Origin: Roseburia inulinivorans DSM 16841
GTDB taxonomy: Bacteria; Bacillota; Clostridia; Lachnospirales; Lachnospiraceae
Direction of reading: 5' to 3'
Assembly (NCBI RefSeq): GCF_000174195.1
Contig: NZ_ACFY01000091.1
Coordinates: 43,164 to 107,163, forward strand
DNA: 64,000 nucleotides
This document shows, piece after piece, positions 25,758-36,935 of the stretch. Below the pieces are notes generated by a model. The model did no database searches and was not told the origin of the DNA. It worked only from the letters and a program-made list of their open reading frames with translations. Within the stretch, counting starts at the first letter, position 1. Every line of letters starts with the position of its first letter. The position numbers and the translations under genes are program-made.

Positions 25758-26420
25758 ATGAGGCAGTTAATAAAAAGTGAAAAAGGGACAGCGATAGTTG
25801 AAGCCACGATGCTGCTTCCTTTCTGCATACTTATGGTGCTTGCTTTATATTATGCCTCCATATTTGTATGCCAGAAAGCAAATTTACAGGCAAATGTGGA
25901 AAATGCATTGATTTATTATAAAAATGTGGATTCAGACACCTATGTTCATGCTTCGGATGCGATGTCATATCAGAAGAGCGGCAGTGTAACTACTGCAAAT
26001 GGAAGCAGTTATGCATCCCCAACTTATGAGCAGCCTTATCGTTTTCTCGGAATGAAATTCGAGAATGCAAAGTTCGAAAGGTTTTTCAGATCCATGTGTG
26101 GATACATGTTTTTTGACACAGGTTCTAATGTAAAACTGACAACTTCTACAAAAAATTATGTTGTATACAAAGAAGTTAAGGCGACTGCAACGCAGACAGT
26201 AAAACCGGCAATCAGTCTGTCGGTGATCGGTGTACCGGATTCTATGAAAATATCGTGTACATCGACTGTTGTGATCTCGAATGCAGATGATTTTATACGC
26301 AATACAGATTTTGTTTTTGACATTGTAGAGGATACAAAACTGGGGCAGGCTGCAAGCGGACTTGTGGATAAAGCAAAAGGATTTTATGAAAAATTCAAAC
26401 AAAAATTTGGTGTCAGCTAG
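25758..26420 (+). CDS. tadE: TadE-like pseudopilin, 220 aa
   Basis: Minor pilin with a TadE-type N-terminus: KSEKGTAIVEATMLLPFCIL, with Glu at the +5-like position, and one helix at residues 15-40. The remaining domain is extracellular. ATG 25758 has TGGAGG before it; an earlier in-frame ATG at 25737 is rejected. Probably processed by the operon's prepilin peptidase and needed for pilus assembly. Confidence 0.82.
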   Translation: MRQLIKSEKGTAIVEATMLLPFCILMVLALYYASIFVCQKANLQANVENALIYYKNVDSDTYVHASDAMSYQKSGSVTTANGSSYASPTYEQPYRFLGMKFENAKFERFFRSMCGYMFFDTGSNVKLTTSTKNYVVYKEVKATATQTVKPAISLSVIGVPDSMKISCTSTVVISNADDFIRNTDFVFDIVEDTKLGQAASGLVDKAKGFYEKFKQKFGVS

Positions 26421-26429
26421 GAGGCATAT

Positions 26430-28869
26430 ATGCAGAGGTTGTTTAAGACAGTAAAAGGTTCCATAACCGTTCTGGTTACACTCATTTTGGTGCCTACTAT
26501 TTTTTTTACCGGGTTTATGGTCGATCTTGCAAGAATTAAATTATATGGAAATCAGGCTGTGATGACGGCAGATAATTACGGAGAGACGGTGCTTACGCAG
26601 TATGACAATCTGTTGAAGGAATTGTATGGGCTGTTTGCGGTCACACAGGATGACAAAGCTTTAAATAATTTAGATAAATTGCAGGGGTATGTCAGCAGTT
26701 CTTTTGATCCGGCACAGAATAATATTTCGTGGGAACATTTTGAAGAAGTACAGGATTATCTGGGAATGAATACTTTAGATGGCTTCATGCCTTATCAGGA
26801 TGCAGATATAACATTGGAAAAAGAATTTATCCCGGAATCACATCTCTCGAATCATGCAGTTTTGGATACGCAGATTGGGGATTTTATGAAGTTTCGTATT
26901 GCACAGGGACTATTGGATGATGGAACTGAACTTATAGATAACATATCGCAGATACAGAACAAAGAGAATGATGGAAAGGCACTTGATAAGAAACTGGAAT
27001 TAGATAATGAAGTGGAGGAGTTATTAAAAATTGCACAGAAATATTATCTTGAATTAAAAGATATAAAAGCGTACCCGGATTATATCGATGGGATCAATGA
27101 TGCTTATATGCTGTGTGATGCCGGTTTTGAAGAAATTATTAATTCGGATGCCTATATGCATTATAGGGATTATGTGCTGGCTGATGAAAATGAGATAAAT
27201 GTAGCATTGGAAAAGCGCAGTCATAATGAGGAAGATGAAGAAAATGCAGTAGAATTGACGGAAGAAGAAACGGCGCTTCTGCAAATATATGACAATTATA
27301 TAAATGATACAGAGGCACGAAAAGACAAATTGTCGGATCAAATGGATGCCTATATTCTCCTGATTGAGGATGCAAAAAACAGTTCCGATTAACGTTACAA
27401 ATTATCCTGATAAAATACGTGATTTAAAAGAGTATGGAGATCAGATGAATGCGAAGAAGGAAACAATCCAGACACTTGAGGCAGAACTGAAAGGTATTCT
27501 AAATTCACAGGATATTACAGATTCCTTAAAAAAAGGAATTGAAGAGCAGTTAAAAAAAGTGGATGAACTTTTTTCACAGTTAGAATTATATCCACAAATT
27601 GCTTCCTATATAGATGAGAATGACACAGCTCAGAATCGTTCTTATGATTCTGAAACGGATGACATAATAGAATGTGAGAAGAAGCAGAAAGAATCTCTGC
27701 TGGAAGGAAAGGATTATGAGGAAGAATTAGCCAGTCCTTTGGATGTAAATAAATGGAAAAAGTTTGAGGATGTTGTAGAATATGCAACACTATATAATTC
27801 ATTGGAAAAAACTTTTGAGGGTGAGGGAGACGATTCTTCTGCGAAGTCAAAAAAGAAAGAAGCAGAAGAATTAACGGAAAAACAGCAGAATGAATTGAAA
27901 GAGAATGAACCGACAACAGCAAGGGATATTCCAGAAGAATTTGGATATGGAAACAGGGGTGTCGGTGGAACATTTAAAATAAAAGATCTGATCAGTAGTG
28001 CAGCAGATTTATTTAAAATTAACAGTTTTAAAAATGTAGCAAATAAACTATTACTGAAAGTATATACGGTGGAATATGACTTTGGAATGTTTTCAAGCAG
28101 AACTACAAACGTAAAAGAAACAGAAGCAAAAGCACAATCATTGACGGGATATGAGATGAACCGCAGACTTAATTACCTATATCAGGCAGAACTGGAATAT
28201 TTGTTAGGGGGTTCAAATTCATCATCAGACAATTTGAATGTTGCCAGAAATAAAATTTTGGCAGTACGCTCCATCTGTAACTATACATCCACATATAGCA
28301 TACCAGAGATTAACAGTGCGATTGTCAGTATTTCGGCGTCAGCTTATGTAATCAATCCGATTCTCGGGCTTACAGTTGAAAATGCGCTGCGGTGCACTGT
28401 TGCAACAGCAGAAACAGTTGCTGATTGGAAATATCTTACAGAAGGAAAAAAAGTTATTCTGACAAAGAACAAAATTCAGGATATGAACGCATTGTCCGTA
28501 TTTGAAGGTTTACTTGGACTTGATGTGCAGACAGTCGAGCAGGATAAAGGAATGGATTATGATCAGTATCTGAAAATTATGTTGATTTTTCTCACTACAT
28601 CAGACCAGCTGACGCAGAGAACCGGTAATCTGATCGAACTGAATGTGAATGCTGCTCAGATAAAACTACAGGAAGATGATACGTTAACGGAATTAAATTT
28701 TAAATTGGACAATGCATATACGGCTGTAAACGCTTCATGTAGCGTCAAACTCGGTTTTGTAGTCATGCCGGATCAATTTGCAAAGCAGATGATAGATGGT
28801 GGAACGTATCAGAGTCTGACCGAGTTTGAGAAAAATGGATACAAATTTACAGTGACAAGAGGGTATTAA
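26430..28869 (+). pseudogene. TadG-like surface protein, frameshifted, about 812 aa when joined
   Basis: Two adjoining frames, 26430-27392 and 27364-28869, form one protein. The N-terminal TadG/DUF5702-type segment is KGSITVLVTLILVPTIFFTG, followed by VDLARIKLYGNQAVMTAD. The body is long and coiled-coil-rich, and there is an acidic linker (about residues 440-490 of the joined protein). The join is an A6 run at 27374-27379; removing one A restores the frame (DAKTVPINVTNYPD). A slippery A AAA AAC is in phase, but -1 slippage would soon terminate, so programmed -1 frameshifting does not explain it. Likely a pilus-associated envelope protein. Confidence 0.8.
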
Positions 28870-28874
28870 GGCAT

Positions 28875-29735
28875 ATGAAAAATTTTCCCAGTCAGTTGAA
28901 AAGAATAAAGAAAAAAATACAGACCGAAGAACAGGGCATGATCGTAGTGGAAGCAACCATCTCATTTATGATATTTCTGATGGTCGTGATTGCAATTATT
29001 TATCTGACGAATATCTTTATTGTACATAACAAAGTTCAGTTTGCCATTAATTCAACAGCACATCAACTGTCTGGCTACTCATATCTGTATCAGACATTAG
29101 GTGTCAGAAAAGCGGAGCAGTGCGTGAAAGCGGACGGAAGCAAATATACAAAGCCGATTGACCAGACAGCAGGACAGGTCATTGATACGATGAACAAAAT
29201 ACAGACTTTTTGGTCGGATGCCAATACAACAGCGGAAATGTTTCAGGATATTGAGGTATCCGGCGAAAATCTGAGCAGTATCTATGAGCAGGCAGATAAA
29301 ACATTACAGAGTGGAACCTCGACAGTGGAATCTACCAAAAAAACAGTGGAAGACGTAGCATCACTCTGCAAAGATCCCAAATCACTTCTGACAGGAATGA
29401 TCTACATGGGAGCCTCTGCTGGTTCTTATGCGATAAAAAGTGCAGGTGCAACGGCAGCGGCAGATGTCCTCACAGGGAATTATATCGAGGGAAGCGGCAT
29501 GAATGCAGATGCATGGCTGCGGGCTCACGGAGTAGTAAACGGTTATGAGGGACTTGACTTTTCGGGCTCTACAATGTTTTGTGACACAGAAAAGCGGATG
29601 ATCGATATCGTTGTTTCCTATGATATTGAGCTGAAATTTATCAGTTTTATATTGCCGGAAGATACCATTCATGTGATACAGCGTGTCAGTGTGCCAGCAT
29701 GGTTAGATGGAGATGGAGTTACCTATATACCCTGA
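28875..29735 (+). CDS. TadE-like pseudopilin, 286 aa
   Basis: A second minor pilin-like protein. The basic leader is followed by EEQGMIVVEATISFMIFLMVV, matching the TadE helix with Glu after the cleavage Gly. A 240-residue extracellular domain follows, ending in VSVPAWLDGDGVTYIP. It begins 5 bp after the TadG-like gene. Together with the earlier TadE and TadG-like genes it makes three minor components. Confidence 0.78.
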   Translation: MKNFPSQLKRIKKKIQTEEQGMIVVEATISFMIFLMVVIAIIYLTNIFIVHNKVQFAINSTAHQLSGYSYLYQTLGVRKAEQCVKADGSKYTKPIDQTAGQVIDTMNKIQTFWSDANTTAEMFQDIEVSGENLSSIYEQADKTLQSGTSTVESTKKTVEDVASLCKDPKSLLTGMIYMGASAGSYAIKSAGATAAADVLTGNYIEGSGMNADAWLRAHGVVNGYEGLDFSGSTMFCDTEKRMIDIVVSYDIELKFISFILPEDTIHVIQRVSVPAWLDGDGVTYIP

Positions 29736-29756
29736 ATAGACAACAGAGAGAAGAAC

Positions 29757-30415
29757 ATGAAAATGAATTTTGCAAGTGTAGTATTGGAGGCAGTTCTGAC
29801 GACAGGTCTGTATTATGCTTCACAATATCTGATAGATAAAAAATATAATCTGGATTTAAAAAGAAAAATACATGGATTACAGATGGAACGGTAATAGCGG
29901 TTGGAATCATTCAGTTTATTGCAGCATTCTGGATCGGCATGAATCGACTGAGCAATCTCACCGTCATACAGACTGCGATGACTTTGATATTTTTCTGTGG
30001 GTTAGGAATATTAGCAGTGACGGATATAAAAAGGAAAATAATACCAAATAAAATACTTGTTCTCTTGTTGTTATTTTGGACTGCTGGTGTCAGTATGCTT
30101 CTGATTTTGCAGACAGAATTTGGACTCACAATATTGTTTGAGTCGCTGGCAGGAGGAACAATTGGAGGAATCATCTTTTTACTGTGCTATCTTCTGTCGA
30201 AAGGGCAGCTTGGCGCAGGTGATGTCAAACTTGTATTTGTGATGGGCTTATATCTTACAGGGGAAAGAATTATCGGAGCTGTTTTTTATGGAACACTTAT
30301 CTGTTGCGTGTATTCTGTACTGCTTCTGATTCGAAAGAAGATTACGAGAAAAGACGGAGTTCCAATGACACCGTTCCTATATTTAGGGACGATCATTACC
30401 TATATTATTATGTAG
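29757..30415 (+). pseudogene. Prepilin peptidase (A24), probably frameshifted
   Basis: The conserved part is 29939-30415: aspartyl protease sites VTDIKRKIIPN (first Asp) and GAGDVK (second Asp, GxGD motif), with six helices, as expected for the enzyme that cleaves Flp and TadE leaders. Upstream, a short frame 29757-29894 (starting MKMNFASVVLEAV) continues, after a one-base shift in A5GA5 at 29858-29868, into an open segment with a helix (VIAVGIIQFIAAFWIG) that leads directly into the peptidase. The intact protein would be about 218 aa. If the short frame is unrelated, the peptidase starts at 29939 with a weak ribosome binding site. Confidence 0.72.
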
Positions 30416-30430
30416 AGATGGAGAAAACAT

Positions 30431-31762
30431 ATGAAATCTAAAAAAGTACTGTTTGTTTTTGGAATTACCATATTGCTTCTAGCCGGCTGGCTGCTTTCGG
30501 TGCACAGTTCTACAGGAGCAGAAGTCATAGCGGAACAAAAACAGCTTGTTGAACAGGCAGATCAGCTGGCAGAAAGAAAATTGTATGTCAGGGCGATTGA
30601 ATTATACAAAGAAGCTTTGCAGAACAAAACCAGTTTGACAGTGGATATTCAGGAAAAATTACTGCAAGCATATGAAGCCTACGAGGATATGGGCGATTAC
30701 TGTGAACTAGCGGTGAAGCGGGCAGCGGATGGAACGGCGAAGGAAGAAGAATATTTAAAAGCAGCAGAATACTATGTGGAACATGCAGATCTTGAGGAAG
30801 CGGTTCCGTTATTGGAAAGTGGAATTGCAAAATTAGAGACGACAGGCTTACAGGATTATCTGGAACAGATACGTTATGCATACACCTTGAGTATTGTTGG
30901 ATTTGAACAGATCCTTCCAACGGAAGATAACACTCTGATGCCAGCATATAATGGTGAAAAATGGGGTTATATCAACAATAACGGAAGGGTGGAGATCGCA
31001 TTTGACTATGACAGTGCGACTGCATTCGGAACGGATGGTTTTGCTGTGGTACAGCAAAACGATACATATTATTCAATTTTAAAAAATGGTGACTGGTATG
31101 GAGCAGATGATGGCAGCAGTTACGAAAAAATGTCAGATGTACTCATGGTAAGCGGTTCACATATTCTTGGTCAAAGGAAGGGAAGTTATAGTTATTATGA
31201 TTACGATTTTGAGCCTTTGGCAGAGGCGTTTCAATTTGAAAAGATGACAGGAAATGCATGTGGTGTGGCAGCAGTGTGTAAAGATGGCAAATGGGGTGTG
31301 ATAACAGATTCGGGTAAGACGGTAACAGACTTTATTTATGAGGATGCGGCTGTTAATTCTCTTGGAAATGCATTTGCAGGTGACAGGGCTATGGTCAAAG
31401 AAAATGGAAAATGGCATCTGATAGATACCGAGGGCAACAGAATTGGGGAGCAAGAGTTTGATAATGCAAAAGCTCCGGAAAGTAATGGGTATATCGCTGT
31501 TGCAAACAATGATGGCAGGTGGGGATATATTGATCGCAATGGGGAATTGATCATTGATTACCAATATAATGATGCAAAATCGTTTTCGCAGAAGCTGGGA
31601 GCAGTGCAGAGTGTAAATGATTGGTGTTATATCAGTATATACAATGAAAAAGTCATTGATGAGCCGCTGCAGGCGGCAGAACCTTTTCATAACGGAATAG
31701 CGCAGGCAGAGACTTGTGAAGGAATGTCATTGATAAAACTGAAATATTTTGAAAATGAATAA
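30431..31762 (+). CDS. WG-repeat protein, membrane-anchored, 443 aa
   Basis: An N-terminal signal anchor (residues 4-22) is followed by a helical TPR-like region (about 35-150) and then WG repeats to the end. Repeat cores include KWGYINNNGRVEIAF, KWGVITDSGKTVTDF and RWGYIDRNGELIIDY, each about 45-50 residues. WG repeats form beta-propeller-like modules of unknown ligand, common in Lachnospiraceae surface proteins. Location inside the Tad operon suggests an envelope role. The ribosome binding site is TGGAGA. Confidence 0.8.
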   Translation: MKSKKVLFVFGITILLLAGWLLSVHSSTGAEVIAEQKQLVEQADQLAERKLYVRAIELYKEALQNKTSLTVDIQEKLLQAYEAYEDMGDYCELAVKRAADGTAKEEEYLKAAEYYVEHADLEEAVPLLESGIAKLETTGLQDYLEQIRYAYTLSIVGFEQILPTEDNTLMPAYNGEKWGYINNNGRVEIAFDYDSATAFGTDGFAVVQQNDTYYSILKNGDWYGADDGSSYEKMSDVLMVSGSHILGQRKGSYSYYDYDFEPLAEAFQFEKMTGNACGVAAVCKDGKWGVITDSGKTVTDFIYEDAAVNSLGNAFAGDRAMVKENGKWHLIDTEGNRIGEQEFDNAKAPESNGYIAVANNDGRWGYIDRNGELIIDYQYNDAKSFSQKLGAVQSVNDWCYISIYNEKVIDEPLQAAEPFHNGIAQAETCEGMSLIKLKYFENE

Positions 31763-31777
31763 AGGAGTATCAGGAAA

Positions 31778-33135
31778 ATGAATAAAGAGAGTTTTTCATT
31801 GCAAAGTACATTAGAGGCAAATTTTCTGAATGTTATCTTGCCGGAAAATCCGGAGATTGATGAGATCGCTGAAAAAGTAATAAGAGAGGACAAGCCGGAT
31901 TTTTTAATCTCTTACAGGGATGTGAATATAAACGGAAATATTACTTTGAAGTATAAACTGATCAATACGATTGCTTTAGCATATTCTGACCGGAATATGA
32001 CAAAAGATCAGTTTATTGTGCTGTACATGAGCTTATTGAATCCGTTCATACAAGGGAAAGACTGGTTTTTGGATTATCATAATTTTTGTATTGACGAAAG
32101 ATACATTTTTTTAGATAAACAGACAATGAAAGCAAGTTATATTTATGTGCCGGAAGCAAGCTTTCAAAATCAGGATGAAGATATAGTTCAGTTTTTTAAG
32201 AAAATTTTCAGTCAGATTAAGATTGTAAATGATCCGGCTTTCCAGGTGACCATGTATCAGTATTTTATATCAGATCATGTGAATTTTACGGACTTATATC
32301 AGCTTTTGCAGAAAGAAATGAAAGCAGATATGAAAACAGCCGAGATAAGGATGCCAAAAGTGCCTGAAAAACCGGAGATAAAAAATACCGGGACAAAGAG
32401 CATGCAGCCATTGGCGGAACAAAATGTACATGTAAAAGCTGTGGAAGCCAAAGCAGAACAGCAGGTAGAAAACTCTCCATTTGATATTTTTGATACTGGC
32501 AAAAAGAAAACAAATTCCGGAGATTCTGCAATTAACGCATTATTTGGTGGAAAAGATAAAAAGAAGGATGACAAATCTGGAAAGGCAGATAAGAAGAACA
32601 CAGGCTTTAATCTGTTTGGAAAAAGGAAAACAAAAAAGATATAAATGATACAAAGGAAGAACAGCTTGTGGAGAGACAGAAGAATGCAGAAATGCAAAAT
32701 GTGTATGACAATGCATTCGAGTCAGATAAAACAGAAACGCCACAACAATGTTCAGATATAACTGAAACAGAGGATGAGGGCAATAACTTTGCCGTAAATG
32801 CGTATTTAGAATTACTGCACTCAGAAATTCCGGGTGCGATAGAAAGGATAAATCTGAATTTTGCAGGCCCTTATATAACCATAGGCAGAATGTCTTCAGA
32901 TGAGACAAAACCGGATGTATGTTTTAATAAAGAATTTACCAGAATCGGAAGGAAACATGCCAGAATTGAAAGAGCTGGAAACGGATATTGTATCATTGAT
33001 CTTGGTTCAGCGAATCATACATTATTAAACGGAAATACTCTGATACCAAATCAGCCGTATCCATTAGAAAATAATGCCATTTTGGAATTTACAAAAAGCA
33101 AACCGGTAAAATATAGGGTGGTAATTCTTTCCTGA
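31778..33135 (+). pseudogene. DUF6382-FHA protein, frameshifted, about 452 aa when joined
   Basis: Frames 31778-32644 and 32668-33135 belong to one protein. The N-terminal DUF6382 domain covers residues 1-195, then comes a lysine-rich linker, then an FHA phosphothreonine-binding domain (YITIGRMSSDETKPDVCF, RIGRKHARIERAGNGYCIIDLGS). The shift is at an A6 run, 32632-32637; adding one A joins TK to KDINDTKEEQ. FHA domains read phosphothreonine, which fits the kinase and phosphatase genes that follow. It is the expected reader of the locus. Confidence 0.83.
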
Positions 33136-33150
33136 CAGAAGGAGTTGTGC

Positions 33151-33896
33151 GTGAACAGATTAAAAAGAAGAAGCAGATTATGTGTTGGATGTAAAACGTA
33201 TATTGGAAATACACGGGATGAAAATCAGGATTCAATTGTGCTAAGAGCATTACAGCAACAACAAAAATATTTTGTTGTTGCTGCTGTGTGTGATGGCATA
33301 GGTGGATTGGAACATGGTGAACTGGCATCACAGATTGTCATAAAACAGATTGAAGAATGGTATCTGCAGATTAACAGCTGGATTGATATTGAAACTGTAG
33401 ATATAGAAATACTTATCTGTCATCTGAAAGATCTTGCAGAGGAGTGTAATGCAACAGTAAGAAAGCTGCAGCAGGAAAAAATATTCATACAGGAACAACG
33501 ATGTCACTTTTCATGCTTGTGAGAAATTATTATTTTATCATCCAGGTGGGCGATAGCAGAGTGTATTTGTACAGGGAGAAACGATTACATCAGCTGACCG
33601 TAGATGCAAGCACTACGAAATTGAAAAATGGCAGGATGAAACAGTATTTAAATAATTATCTGGGGAAGTCAGATGAACTCTGGTTTTCATGTGAAAATGG
33701 TGAGATTCTGCCGCAGGATATTTTTGTTATCTGTTCAGATGGATTTTATCATTATTTCAGTGAAAACGATATGAGACAGTATGAGACTATGATAAGAAAA
33801 AAGCAGAGGACAAATGAAGTATGTGACATATTGATTAATACAATGATGGAGCGGGGCGAGAGAGATAATATATCTGTTGGCTTCGTTACAGTATGA
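33151..33896 (+). pseudogene. PP2C-type Ser/Thr phosphatase, frameshifted
   Basis: Frames 33151-33522 and 33501-33896 join to a 248-residue PP2C-family phosphatase. Metal-site motifs: GNTRDENQDS near residue 25, CDGIGGLEHGE near 47, GDSRVYLYR, ICSDGFYHYF and the final ERGERDNISVGFV. The shift is in A6 at 33476-33481; one more A gives EKNIHTGTTMS, the usual PP2C wording. The GTG at 33151 is the likely start (GAAGGAG upstream). It would reverse phosphorylation by the kinase encoded downstream. Confidence 0.85.
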
Positions 33897-33906
33897 GGAA
33901 AATAAT

Positions 33907-34041
33907 ATGGGTGGAGTATCACAGATGGACAGCTGGTTTTATGGTGGAATCATACTTATGGGAGTAGCTGTTTTGCTGGCAGTTGTAAGTATAGTCATTT
34001 TTAAGATAAAAAGAAAAAATTGCAGCAAGATTAAAGGATAA
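33907..34041 (+). CDS. Small single-helix membrane protein, 44 aa
   Basis: Short frame between the phosphatase and kinase genes: one helix (YGGIILMGVAVLLAVVSIVI, residues 12-31) and a basic tail KIKRKNCSKIKG. It starts 10 bp after the phosphatase with GAGGAAAA upstream. No family recognised; possibly a partner of the membrane kinase. Confidence 0.5.
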   Translation: MGGVSQMDSWFYGGIILMGVAVLLAVVSIVIFKIKRKNCSKIKG

Positions 34042-34084
34042 GTATGGAGAGTATATATAAAACTTATAACAGATAAGGAAAAGA

Positions 34085-36918
34085 ATGATGTCTCAGGTAA
34101 TAGCAGGAATTTATGAAATTGATCAGAAAATTGGTGCCGGTGGCGGCGGGGTTGTATATCTTGGAAGACACCTGCGTCTTCAGAAACTGGTTGTGTTAAA
34201 AGCAGACAGGAGAAATCTGAATACCAGACCGGAAGCGTTAAGACGTGAAGTGGATATGCTGAAAAATCTTAGTCATACTTATATACCACAGGTCTATGAT
34301 TTTGTTCAGGAAAATGGTGTGGTCTATACCGTTATGGACTATATTGAAGGCGAGAGTCTCGACAAAATACTGGCGAGAGGTGAAAAAATAGCGCAGCCAC
34401 TGATTGTAAAATACGCCTGCCAGCTGTTGGAAGCATTGGACTATCTGCATAAACGCCCACCACATGGAATCCTGCATGGAGATATAAAACCGGCAAATAT
34501 CATGCTGCGGCCAAACGGAGATATCTGTCTGATTGACTTTAATATTGCACTTGCATTAGGGGAAGACGGTGCGGTAAAAGTAGGATTCAGCAGGGGATAT
34601 GCCTCTCCGGAACATTACAGTGCAGATTTTATTCGTTATGAGGATAGTGAAAAAACAGTTCGCGATGACAGCGAAAAGACGGTGACAGACACAAAGAATG
34701 TTTCTTTCTCAGCAGGAAGTGTTACACGGGGACAAGCTGGAAAACTTCTGGATGTAAGGTCGGATATTTACAGTCTTGGGGCAACACTGTATCATCTGAT
34801 ATCTGGCAGACGTCCGGCACAGAATGCAGAGCAGGTTCTTCCGTTAAACAAGAAGGATTGCAGCATAGAAGTTGCAGAGATTATCAATAAGGCAATGGAA
34901 CCAAAGCCAGAAAACCGATACCAGACGGCAGAGGAGATGCTGCAGGCGTTTTTACATCTGAAACAAAATGATCTGGAAATGATCCGTTATAAAAAGCAGG
35001 TAAGAGCTGTGGGAATATTTCTTTTTCTGCTTCTTATGACAGGAGTTGGCGGTATGCTGCTTGGCCTGAAACAGAGAGGGGATTATCAGGAAGCGTTAAA
35101 ACTTTCACAATATTCAGGAGAAAAGCTGAAAAAAGGGGATGTGTCAGGAGCAATCCGAAATGCGTTGGACGCTATCCCTGATAAAAAGAGTGTTTTCACA
35201 GTGCCGGTAACAGCGGAAGCACAAAAAGCACTCTCGGATGCATTGGGAGTATATGATCTCTCAGATGGATTTGGAAGTTATGATTCATTGGAGCTTCCTG
35301 CAGCACCTTTTGACATGACATTATCGCCGGATGGAAAAAAGTTAGCGGTTGTGTATGGATATGAAGTGACAGTTTATGATCTGGATGATGGTTCTGAAAT
35401 TGTTTCGCTTCCAATACAAAAATCGGCATTGTCAGACTGCGTTTTTGTTGACGATAGAAGGGTCGTCTATGCTTCTGACCACGGAACGACAGCGTATGAT
35501 ATTGCGGAGAAAAGAGAACTGTGGTGTGGAGAGGCAAGTACAATTCTGGCTGTTTCAGAAGACAAAAAGGTTGTTGCAGCAGTTAATTGCGAACAGAATG
35601 CAGCCACTATTTATGATATCAGGACAGGGGAAGTGTCAGGGCAGTGTTCATTTGAAAACCGGCATTTGACGACTGCTGAAAATGATATTTTTGCAGATCC
35701 AAAAGACTATATATTTCGATTGAGTGCAGATGGAAAATGGCTTGCTGTAAGCTTCTCAGATGGTGGACTGACAGTTTTTGACTGGAAAAACCCGGAAAAT
35801 ACCTTTGATATCTATGAGCAGTCAGACTACATACAGTTCGAAGGCGGTTTTTGTGGAACTACTTTTGCATATGCAGCAAAAAATAATCAGAAGTCGATTT
35901 TTGGAATGACGGATGTAGAACAGAATGAAGATGTGATGGAAGCACAATCCGATATGTCTTACATTGTACAGGCTGACAGCAGAGGAATTTTTTTGGCAAA
36001 TGAAAATCTGCTGGTAAAATTGGACACTTCTAGAGAACAGACAGAACTTGCATATGTACAGGACGAAAATATCACCGGTTTTTCCGTTGGAGAAAGATTT
36101 ATTGCAGTAGCAGAAGAAAATCAGAAGGTTGCAGTGTTTGACAGTGGAGCAACGTTGGTTATGAGTGATACATGTGAGAAAAATAGTGATTTTGTGTTGA
36201 TGGGGCACGAATATGTCACGGCAGCGAACCGTGATGAACCGGTGGTAAGAATCTGGAAGGCAGAGGAACACAGTGATGCAGCAATTTTTACCTATGATGC
36301 CAGTTATAAACATGAAGAGGCAAGAGTGAGTACAGATGGAAACACTGCAATGCTTTTTGGAATCAACGGATTTCGAATATATGACAGAGATGGAAAACTT
36401 TGCAATGAGACAGAACTGGAGAATCCTGAGAGCATTTATGATGAGCAGTTCAAAAAGAGCCGGAGTCTTATCTGGAAGTGACATGGTATGACGGAACTGT
36501 GAGAACTTACAGTGCGGCAGATGGAACCCTGCTGTCGGAAGAAAAGGGTGAAAAACCGGATAGGACGTTAGATGAAACATTTTTAACAGAAAATTATGAA
36601 ATCAGGTCATCCCTTCATGATGCGCCACAGGTTTATGATCGTGTATCGGGAAAGTGGCTTGCATCTCTGGAAAAAGAGGATTATCTGACGTATGTGACGC
36701 AGGTACAGGAAGATATTTTGACAGAATATATCAGCACAACAGGTGGCAGGTATGGAATCCTGTTAAATGACAGATTGGAAGAGATCGCATATCTGCCGAA
36801 TGTGTGTGATGTTGTGGAGGATACTTTTATTTTTGATACAGGTTCTGGGGAATTGCGGCAATGCCGTTTATATTCCCTCCAGGAGTTGGTTGCCCTTGGA
36901 GAGAGTTACATAGAATAA
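34085..36918 (+). pseudogene. Membrane Ser/Thr protein kinase with beta-propeller-like sensor domain, frameshifted near the end
   Basis: The cytoplasmic Hanks-type kinase domain covers residues 13-290: GAGGGGVVYLG (P-loop), VVLKADRR (catalytic Lys), HGDIKPANIML (catalytic loop, HGD for HRD), and LIDFNIAL (DFN for DFG). One membrane helix (VGIFLFLLLMTGVGGMLLG, about 309-328) leads to a long extracellular domain with WD40-like strands (e.g. LAVVYGYEVTVYDLDDG). The first frame ends at 36481; a one-base shift at GGAAG (36474-36478) continues into 36478-36918. Joined length is about 944 residues. Likely regulates the Tad locus through the FHA protein. Confidence 0.85.
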
Positions 36919-36935
36919 AGGAAGGAGTTTTGTTT

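Noticed and set aside
25965..26402. A 145-codon minus-strand frame opposite tadE
   Set aside because: Complement of a real gene with typical signal peptide and pilin helix; no ribosome binding site or family.
27374..27392. Programmed -1 ribosomal frameshift at A AAA AAC
   Set aside because: The needed shift is +1; -1 leads to a stop after about 15 codons, and other A runs nearby show similar breaks.
33145..33522. Phosphatase N-part as an independent small gene
   Set aside because: It ends within the PP2C fold, and the next frame continues the same fold with the remaining metal motifs.
35822..36580. A 252-codon minus-strand frame opposite the kinase gene
   Set aside because: Composition is that of an antisense shadow (Cys/His/Ile-rich), and the plus strand has clear domains.
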